Virus record (IMG/VR): IMGVR_UViG_3300046748_000311
Coordinates: 1-20,109 of that record
DNA from: a virus
DNA length: 20,109 nt
Direction: 5' to 3' (one strand)
The notes under the pieces are model-generated. The model did not search any database, was not told the DNA's origin, and saw nothing but the letters and a program-made list of their open reading frames with translations. Positions 14,518 through 20,109 of this stretch are shown here, one piece after another (position 1 is the first letter of the stretch; each line of letters opens with the position of its first letter). The translations under genes and the position numbers were made by a program.

Positions 14518-14528
14518 TATCCAAAAAC

Positions 14529-14536
14529 GATAAATA
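14529..14536 (+). promoter_or_regulatory. T4-like late promoter motif GATAAATA
   Basis: GATAAATACTATT matches the extended T4 late consensus (TATAAATACTATT, as I recall it) at all but the first base. It lies 11 bases after the end of the first giant fibre gene. The predicted start near 14542 gives a leader of about 117 bases before the GTG at 14659. Confidence 0.8.
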
Positions 14537-14547
14537 CTATTAATGCA

Positions 14548-14649
14548 ATGAAGGGCTGGCCAAGTCAATTGCAGGACAAACCGTGGTTATCCAGCGATAG
14601 AGGCAAGTTTTTGTCTAACAGGGTAGAGGGACAGGATCCCCGTTTATAG
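14548..14649 (+). CDS. Possible 33-residue leader peptide
   Basis: An uninterrupted frame starts at ATG 14548, about 6 bases after the predicted late transcript start, and ends with TAG 14647-14649 inside the TAGGAG of the next gene. The peptide starts MKGWPSQLQDKPWLSSDRGK and ends VEGQDPRL; it is Trp-, Arg- and Asp-containing and soluble. It has no Shine-Dalgarno. The DNA is richer in G+C than its surroundings and can fold: TGCAAT with ATTGCA (14544-14574) and GGGA with TCCC near 14628-14640. It may be a translated leader coupled to the fibre gene, or a structured leader whose frame is accidental. The parallel with 9162-9245 favours a shared design. Confidence 0.45.
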   Translation: MKGWPSQLQDKPWLSSDRGKFLSNRVEGQDPRL

Positions 14650-14658
14650 GAGAAAAAG

Positions 14659-17600
14659 GTGGCAGTTGGTCGTATATCTGGTCCGCTTTTAAAGGCAAAT
14701 TTGCTTCGTCAAGGAGTGGATTTAGCGTTTGAAACAGACCTACTTTATTTAGATGTTAATAATAGCCGTATTGGAATTAAGACATCAACGCCTACAGCCG
14801 AGCTCGATATAAACGGTTCAGCAAGAATACAATCATTAGATATTTTAGACACTACATTACCGATTGGTAACATAACAATCAACGGTGGTACTAATACTAT
14901 CTCTACTACAGCAAGTCAGTTCAATATTGCAACACCAAACAGCGTAATTTACCAAGATAGATTACAAATTGATGATATTGAAATAGACGGTAGTGTAATT
15001 CGCACATTAGGAACTAACCAAAACTTAGAATTTCGTCCTAACGGGACAGGTACTATTAACTTTGTAGGTAATACAAACGTTACTGGTAACTTACATGCAA
15101 CTGGTAACATCAGTGCAGACGGTGATATTACTATTGGTGATGACGATACAGATAGTATTACAATAAATGCAGACATTGCCAGTAACCTAATACCAGATGC
15201 AACAAACATATACACCATTGGTGACGCAACTAAAAAGTGGAATCATGGTTACTTTGATGATGTAACAGCAACAACAGTTGTTGCAAACAGTATTACATTA
15301 TCAGACTTGGACTTAACAGCAACTCCAGGCAACATTTATTATGTTGCTAAGAATGGTAATGATACAAATGCTGGTAATCATCCACAAGCACCATACACAA
15401 CTATTACAAAAGCATTAACTTCTGCAAGTGCAGGAGACACTATTCACATTTACCCAGGTGATTATGAAGAAGTATTTCCTTTAACAGTACCAGCGGGTGT
15501 TGCAATCTTAGGTGAAGGTATTAGATCAGTAAACATTACACCTACAGCAGGAACAAACAACAATGATTGTTTTGTATTGCAAGGTGAAACAAGTGTTATG
15601 AACTTGTCAATCAAAGATTTTTACTACGATAGCATTAATGACAATGGATATGCTTTTAGATTTGCAAGTAACTTTAATGTTACTTCAAGATCACCTTATG
15701 TTAAAAACGTAACTGTAATAACAAAAGGTAGTGTAACAAGTGCAAGTGATCCAAGAGGCTTTGATCAAGGAGATGCAGGACGTGGTGCATACTTAGATGG
15801 CTCTGTAGCAGTAACAGGATCAAAAGAAGCAAGTATGTTATTCCATGCAGTAACATTTATTGTTCCTGGAGCAGTTGGATTATACGCAACCAATGGTGCA
15901 AGAATTGAATGGCTAAACTCTTTTGTATATTTTGCCGACAAAGCGATACAAGGTGTTAATGGTACTACAGGATTAAAAGGTACAGGACGTACTAAAGTTA
16001 AATTAAGCGGACTTGTTGGAACACCAACAGCGTCTGAAGTGTTTCAATACACACAAGCAGGCGGAACTGTAATTAGTGCAACAGTAAATGAAGTAGATGG
16101 AAACTACATTTACTTGAACGGTAACGCGGCAGGACTTGAAACCAAATTTGAACGTGGTGGAAAGACAGTAGTTGTTTCAGGACAAGCACAAGTAGATACA
16201 ACAATTAAAAAATTCGGCACTGGTAGTTTACAACTTGACGGCACCGGCGACTATATCAGCATTGCAAATGATCCAGACTTTGGTTTAGGAACAGCAAACT
16301 TTACTATTGAAGGTTGGTTCTACGGAAACAACGTAACAGGTACACAGTCATTAGTTGATATGAGAGCCGGTACAGCAACTGACACAGGCTTATACATATA
16401 TCACGTAGGTGGTACAGTAAAAGTTTATTACAATGGTGCAGAGATATTATCCGGCGGAACGTTATCAGCAACAACATGGACACATATTGCAGTATCACGT
16501 TCAAGTAATACAATTAATTTATATGTTAACGGTGCAAGAGTTGATAGTGATAATGCATTTAGTAGCACACTTGGAACAAGTAAGCCGTTTATTATTGGTG
16601 CAGTGTATGATGCTTCAAATGCTTTCAACGGTTATGTAGATGATTTTAGAATTTCAGACAATGCAAGATACACAGCAGGTTCATACACACCACCATTGAA
16701 CGAAGTTTCAAATGATAACAACACAAAATTATTATTAAGATTTAACGGTACAGATACTTCAACAACACTTACTGACGAAACTATTTTAGATCAGACAATC
16801 GGCTTTGGTGGCGGTGCTTATGCAACTGGAATGGAACTGGTTGACTTCTCAGACTTTGGTTGTGAGATTAGATCAATTGGTAGTGCATGTGTTTATGGTA
16901 ACTATGGAATATACGGCGACGGTAACGGCGTTGTTATGTACCTTATTTCTCAGAACCTTGCATACATTGGTAACGGTAAAGCAGTTGATAATGATTCAAC
17001 AACAGTTGTACAAAGTCAAGAAGTTACAAAATTAAATGACGCAAACATTTACTTTAGTTCAGTTGACCATAAAGGTGACTTTAGAGTTGGTGATGTATTC
17101 CATGTTGATCAAGCATCTGGCACTGTTACATTTACTAACGCAAACTTTAACGTTGATACTTTACAAAGTGTTAGATTTAGCACTGGCACAAGTACAACTA
17201 TTATTGACGGCGACAAGATTCAAACAGGTAACACAAGATTAAGTGGCAACACTGTAGAAAGTTTAAGTGGAAACTTGAACATTGACAGTGCTGACGGTAT
17301 TATTAACTTTGCAGACAATGTAAACATCACAGGAAACTTAGATGTAACAGGAGATGTTACAATAGGTGGTAACATTACCATTGGTGATGAAGCAAGTGAT
17401 AGCATACAAATTGTTGCAGGTATTGCAAGTAACCTTGTACCAAGCCAAGACGGAACATTTGACTTAGGTATTTCAACACATGAATGGAAAAAAGTTTACA
17501 CAGGTGAGGCACAGATTGATGATATTAACATTAATACTAATGTTATTCAAACAACTAACACAAACCAAGACTTAGAATTACGTGCAAGTGGAACAGGAAG

Positions 17601-18369
17601 TATTGTTGTTGATGATTTAAGTTTCAAAGCAAACATTATTTCAGCACCAGGAGACATTGTTCTTGATCCAGGCAGTGAAACAGTTGAGATTAATTCAACA
17701 GGTTCATTAACAATACCAAAAGGTACAACAGCACAACGTCCAGGTACAGGCGTAAATGGTATGATACGTTATAACACAGACACAGATGTGTTTGAAGGTT
17801 ATGATGGACAGTGGATCACATTAAATGGTGTGCGTGATGTTGACCAAGATACATATATTACAGCAGAAGCAACACCGGGTGCAGACGATGATACTATACG
17901 TTTTTACGCAGGTGGAACACAGATTGCTGATGCAAACGCAACAAGGTTTAATGTAAATAAAATATTAGTCGATGACATTGAAATCGAAGGAAATACAGTA
18001 AGAACCATTACTACAAACGCTGATTTGAACCTTTTGGCGAACGGAACTGGTAAAGTTGTTGTAGAAAATTTTGGATTCAATCAAAATTCGATAACTAATA
18101 CTGTAGCAGGCGCAATTACTACTCTTGCTCAAACTGGTACTGGTTACTTCAAGATTGAAGGAACTGGCGGATTTGTTATTCCAACTGGTACTTTGTCAAA
18201 TAGACATCCAACACCAGAAACAGGAATGATGCGTTTTAATACACAGGATGACAGGGTTGAGATTTACGATCAAGCAGGTCAGTGGGTTTCAGTTGCAGGT
18301 AGTTCAGGTGCTGTGTCCGCACAAGATGCAGAAGAAATTGCTATTAAAATGGCAGTGGTAATAGGATAA
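14659..18369 (+). CDS. Giant tail-fibre-like protein with pectate-lyase-like domain and inserted LamG-like domain
   Basis: This 1236-residue paralogue of the preceding giant fibre starts at GTG (TAGGAG 6 bases upstream) with the shared beginning VGRISGPLLKANL. The order is: beta-repeat units (VTGNLHATGNISADGDITIG); pectate-lyase-like domain from about residue 224 (NIYYVAKNGNDTNAGNHPQA); an insertion of roughly 300 residues from about 428 to 733; return to the shared helix (CEIRSIGSACVYGNYGI); then fibre units (about 925, 1017, 1172) and a helical end. The insertion contains a LamG/concanavalin-like fold at about 515-690, with FGTGSLQLDGTGDYISIAND, TANFTIEGWFYGNN, TTWTHIAVSRSSNTINLYVN and NGYVDDFRISDNARY. 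LamG domains often bind carbohydrate, so this is a strong candidate receptor-binding part. Enzyme activity cannot be judged. Confidence 0.88.
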   Translation: MAVGRISGPLLKANLLRQGVDLAFETDLLYLDVNNSRIGIKTSTPTAELDINGSARIQSLDILDTTLPIGNITINGGTNTISTTASQFNIATPNSVIYQDRLQIDDIEIDGSVIRTLGTNQNLEFRPNGTGTINFVGNTNVTGNLHATGNISADGDITIGDDDTDSITINADIASNLIPDATNIYTIGDATKKWNHGYFDDVTATTVVANSITLSDLDLTATPGNIYYVAKNGNDTNAGNHPQAPYTTITKALTSASAGDTIHIYPGDYEEVFPLTVPAGVAILGEGIRSVNITPTAGTNNNDCFVLQGETSVMNLSIKDFYYDSINDNGYAFRFASNFNVTSRSPYVKNVTVITKGSVTSASDPRGFDQGDAGRGAYLDGSVAVTGSKEASMLFHAVTFIVPGAVGLYATNGARIEWLNSFVYFADKAIQGVNGTTGLKGTGRTKVKLSGLVGTPTASEVFQYTQAGGTVISATVNEVDGNYIYLNGNAAGLETKFERGGKTVVVSGQAQVDTTIKKFGTGSLQLDGTGDYISIANDPDFGLGTANFTIEGWFYGNNVTGTQSLVDMRAGTATDTGLYIYHVGGTVKVYYNGAEILSGGTLSATTWTHIAVSRSSNTINLYVNGARVDSDNAFSSTLGTSKPFIIGAVYDASNAFNGYVDDFRISDNARYTAGSYTPPLNEVSNDNNTKLLLRFNGTDTSTTLTDETILDQTIGFGGGAYATGMELVDFSDFGCEIRSIGSACVYGNYGIYGDGNGVVMYLISQNLAYIGNGKAVDNDSTTVVQSQEVTKLNDANIYFSSVDHKGDFRVGDVFHVDQASGTVTFTNANFNVDTLQSVRFSTGTSTTIIDGDKIQTGNTRLSGNTVESLSGNLNIDSADGIINFADNVNITGNLDVTGDVTIGGNITIGDEASDSIQIVAGIASNLVPSQDGTFDLGISTHEWKKVYTGEAQIDDININTNVIQTTNTNQDLELRASGTGSIVVDDLSFKANIISAPGDIVLDPGSETVEINSTGSLTIPKGTTAQRPGTGVNGMIRYNTDTDVFEGYDGQWITLNGVRDVDQDTYITAEATPGADDDTIRFYAGGTQIADANATRFNVNKILVDDIEIEGNTVRTITTNADLNLLANGTGKVVVENFGFNQNSITNTVAGAITTLAQTGTGYFKIEGTGGFVIPTGTLSNRHPTPETGMMRFNTQDDRVEIYDQAGQWVSVAGSSGAVSAQDAEEIAIKMAVVIG

Positions 18370-18381
18370 TAAGGAAATAAG

Positions 18382-18711
18382 ATGGCAACATTTTTTAGAA
18401 CAAAAGCAATTAAAGAAATTGGAACAGTGAAAGTTCCTGTTTACAAGGCTGGTCCAAGTACAACAGCAACGATCGTTGGCCTTTCGTTAGCCAACTTAAC
18501 TGAATCCGTTGTAAGTACCAGCGTTTTAATTGCAGACGATACATCAATTGAAGCATTTTACTTAAAAAATGTTTTGATTCCACCGAACGCAACTTTAAAA
18601 GTATTGAACGGTGGTGAAAAAATTATTCTTGCATCAGAGAATGAACTGTCTATTCAATCAGACATTGACGGAAGTTTAGATGCAGTTATGAGTTACGTGG
18701 AGATAGTGTAG
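18382..18711 (+). CDS. Small beta-rich structural protein (paralogue of the gene at 10750)
   Basis: The protein has 109 residues. ATIVGLSLANLTESVVSTSV and the C-terminal VLNGGEKIILASENELSI followed by AVMSYVEIV align with the end of the 118-residue protein at 10750 (VLEAGDRIIL ... SYLEV). It is likely a small beta-sandwich virion or adaptor protein; its exact role is unknown. It follows the giant fibre stop by 12 bases with AAGGAA 6 bases before the ATG. Its stop is one base from the next ATG, so the two small genes are likely translated together. Confidence 0.85.
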   Translation: MATFFRTKAIKEIGTVKVPVYKAGPSTTATIVGLSLANLTESVVSTSVLIADDTSIEAFYLKNVLIPPNATLKVLNGGEKIILASENELSIQSDIDGSLDAVMSYVEIV

Positions 18712-18712
18712 T

Positions 18713-19171
18713 ATGTCAGTTTTTTATGAAGGTCAGTCAATTACACAAACCATTGAAGACAATCTTGGAGAAAGATACTTTTACGGATTACGTAGAACTG
18801 ACTCTGGAGAATTGTTTTTAGGTAAGTTAGATCAATTAAGTTTGACAGACACTATTCAAATTAACAAGGAAGGTGACGTAGTTGATAACTTTCCAGACTT
18901 TGATGAAGGTGCAGAGTTCTTTGAAGGAAGAGATTCAGCACATAACTTGACGTACAAGAATTTAAATTATGAACAATTTCGTTGGGACGATGCAAATTTA
19001 TTTTATTATGTAAATGATGACGGCGAACTTGTTGTAAGAATTAACCAAGGATTAGCAGATGGTGCCGTTGAATATGCAGGCGACAACACTGTAATCGTTG
19101 ACAGTGATAAGGAATGGGATAACACAAACCTTACAATGGACAACAACAACATTACATTTGATCAAACGTAG
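18713..19171 (+). CDS. Acidic hypothetical virion protein
   Basis: The acidic 152-residue protein starts MSVFYEGQSITQTIEDNLGE and contains GDVVDNFPDFDEGAEFFEGR, DDANLFYYVNDDGELVVRIN and an Asp/Asn-rich end (DKEWDNTNLTMDNNN). The aromatic/acidic strands suggest a beta-rich structural protein. No known motif is recognised. It begins one base after the previous stop without a good separate ribosome site, indicating coupling, and its stop TAG is part of the next gene's TAGGAG. The arrangement within a fibre gene cluster suggests a virion role (inference). Confidence 0.82.
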   Translation: MSVFYEGQSITQTIEDNLGERYFYGLRRTDSGELFLGKLDQLSLTDTIQINKEGDVVDNFPDFDEGAEFFEGRDSAHNLTYKNLNYEQFRWDDANLFYYVNDDGELVVRINQGLADGAVEYAGDNTVIVDSDKEWDNTNLTMDNNNITFDQT

Positions 19172-19186
19172 GAGTAGGAGCAAAAA

Positions 19187-20109
19187 ATGGCAAAACAAAT
19201 AGTAAATGTAGGTGTTCTACCAAATGATGGACAAGGTGATAACCTTAGAGCAGGCGCTACAAAATTAAATAATAACTTTAACGAGTTATATACAGCATTA
19301 GGAGACGGATCAGTACTCAGCGTTGTCCAAAACGGAGTATTAAATTCATATCCAAGTACAGCAACTGGAAGCAATAAAATAACTTTCTTGTATAACAACT
19401 TTGCCGGTTTACCAAGTCCTACAACCTACGACGGCATGTTAGCAAAAGTTACAGCAGACGCGGCAGTTTACTATGCTCACAGTAACGCTTGGGTCAAAAT
19501 GTTAGACACTACTTCAAGCATTAACAGTTTATCAGATGTAACCACAGCAGGAATTAACGATGGAGAAGTTCTTGTTTGGAATACTTCTAACTCAAGATTC
19601 CAACCAGGCGCTGGCGGTGGTGGAGGTGGTTCTACTACATTCACTGCATTAACAGATACGCCATCTAACTTTTCATCAGCAAATGGCAAACTTGTAAGAG
19701 TAAACTCAGGTGCAACAGCATTAGAATTTTCAACAGCAGTTACAGCGGCAGAAGTTGCGGCAATTACAATTGGTTCATTAAGTGATGTATCAAGTTCGTC
19801 AGCAAGTACAGGTGATGTTCTTAAATGGGACGGCGCACAATGGGCACCAGGAACTGATATTGCATCAGGTGGTGGCGGTACTGACGCTGATACATTAGAT
19901 GGATTTGACAGTGCATACTTTTTAGATTACACAAACTTTACTAACAAGCCAACATTATTTGGCGGTGCTTTCTTAAACTTATCTGATACACCAGTAAACT
20001 TTACAGGTGCGGCAAATAGATTTGTTAAAGTTAACGGTGCTGGTAACGCATTAGAATTTGTTGTTGATCAATCAACAGACCAAAACTTGTTTGCAACATT
20101 TACAGGTGA
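19187..20109 (+). CDS. Tail-fibre-like protein, 3' end beyond window
   Basis: The frame opens at ATG 19187, preceded by two GGAG copies, and is still open at the last base (307 codons seen). Residues 6-35 contain VNVGVLPNDGQGDNLRAGAT and KLNNNFNELY, a conserved beginning of many phage fibre proteins. From about residue 110 it carries four degenerate repeats: LSDVTTAGINDGEVLVWN (about 114), LTDTPSNFSSANGKLVRVN (about 154), LSDVSSSSASTGDVLKWDG (about 197) and LSDTPVNFTGAANRFVKVNG (about 264). Between them are a poly-Gly hinge (GAGGGGGGS) and DADTLDGFDSAYFLDYTNFT, another common fibre motif. It is likely a trimeric fibre shaft with host-binding parts beyond the window. Confidence 0.88.
   Translation, partial: MAKQIVNVGVLPNDGQGDNLRAGATKLNNNFNELYTALGDGSVLSVVQNGVLNSYPSTATGSNKITFLYNNFAGLPSPTTYDGMLAKVTADAAVYYAHSNAWVKMLDTTSSINSLSDVTTAGINDGEVLVWNTSNSRFQPGAGGGGGGSTTFTALTDTPSNFSSANGKLVRVNSGATALEFSTAVTAAEVAAITIGSLSDVSSSSASTGDVLKWDGAQWAPGTDIASGGGGTDADTLDGFDSAYFLDYTNFTNKPTLFGGAFLNLSDTPVNFTGAANRFVKVNGAGNALEFVVDQSTDQNLFATFTG

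Noticed and set aside
16304-17242. Several short frames on both strands within the second giant fibre
   Set aside because: They are alternate-frame shadows of a repetitive AT-rich gene, with no ribosome sites and biased composition (Leu/Gln/Val runs).
11665-18369. Pectate lyase or sialidase enzyme activity for the giant fibres
   Set aside because: The beta-helix signature is visible but no catalytic residues could be identified, so only a fold-level statement is made.

Overview
The window looks like part of a lytic, T4-like (contractile-tailed) marine phage genome. It is AT-rich, every gene is on the + strand, and it carries the T4 capsid gene order 20-67-21-22-23 followed by long tail-fibre-like genes. 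The proteins are clearly T4-related but much diverged, and the major capsid protein is short (387 residues). This suggests a distant marine T4-like group, such as phages of marine proteobacteria or cyanobacteria. The sequence alone does not name the host.

Layout. (1) Positions 2-1720: end of a tape-measure-like gene that begins before the window. (2) 1724-8356: capsid-building block, comprising portal (gp20), a 79-residue basic/acidic protein, a protein with a possible DUF115/GT42-like glycosyltransferase fold, an enlarged acidic gp67-like core protein, gp21 protease, gp22 scaffold and gp23 capsid. A strong intrinsic terminator at 8381-8409 closes the block. (3) 8411-8735: about 320 bases without a clear gene. 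It holds a sigma70-like promoter, a GC-rich hairpin-dense stretch that may be a small RNA, and a late-promoter motif. (4) 8736-11633: five small structural or hypothetical genes. (5) 11665-18369: two very large paralogous fibre proteins (950 and 1236 residues) with a pectate-lyase-like domain. The second has a LamG-like lectin domain inserted. (6) 18382-20109: two small structural genes and the start of another fibre-like gene that runs off the end.

How they work together. gp20 nucleates the prohead, the gp22/gp67 core shapes it, gp23 forms the shell, and gp21 is activated to digest the core and trim gp23; a likely gp21 site, Leu-Ala-Glu, is visible in gp23. The downstream genes probably build tail fibres or other host-recognition parts.

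Regulation. Six copies of a T4-like late promoter motif, (G/A)ATAAATA, lie just in front of genes. In three of them the motif ends exactly 5 bases before the ATG, which predicts leaderless late mRNAs. Two others feed GC-rich leaders containing a short reading frame whose TAG stop lies inside the next gene's Shine-Dalgarno sequence. Manual scanning also shows no GCAGC or GCTGC anywhere in the 20 kb and only four AGCT, which suggests strong avoidance of restriction-like words.
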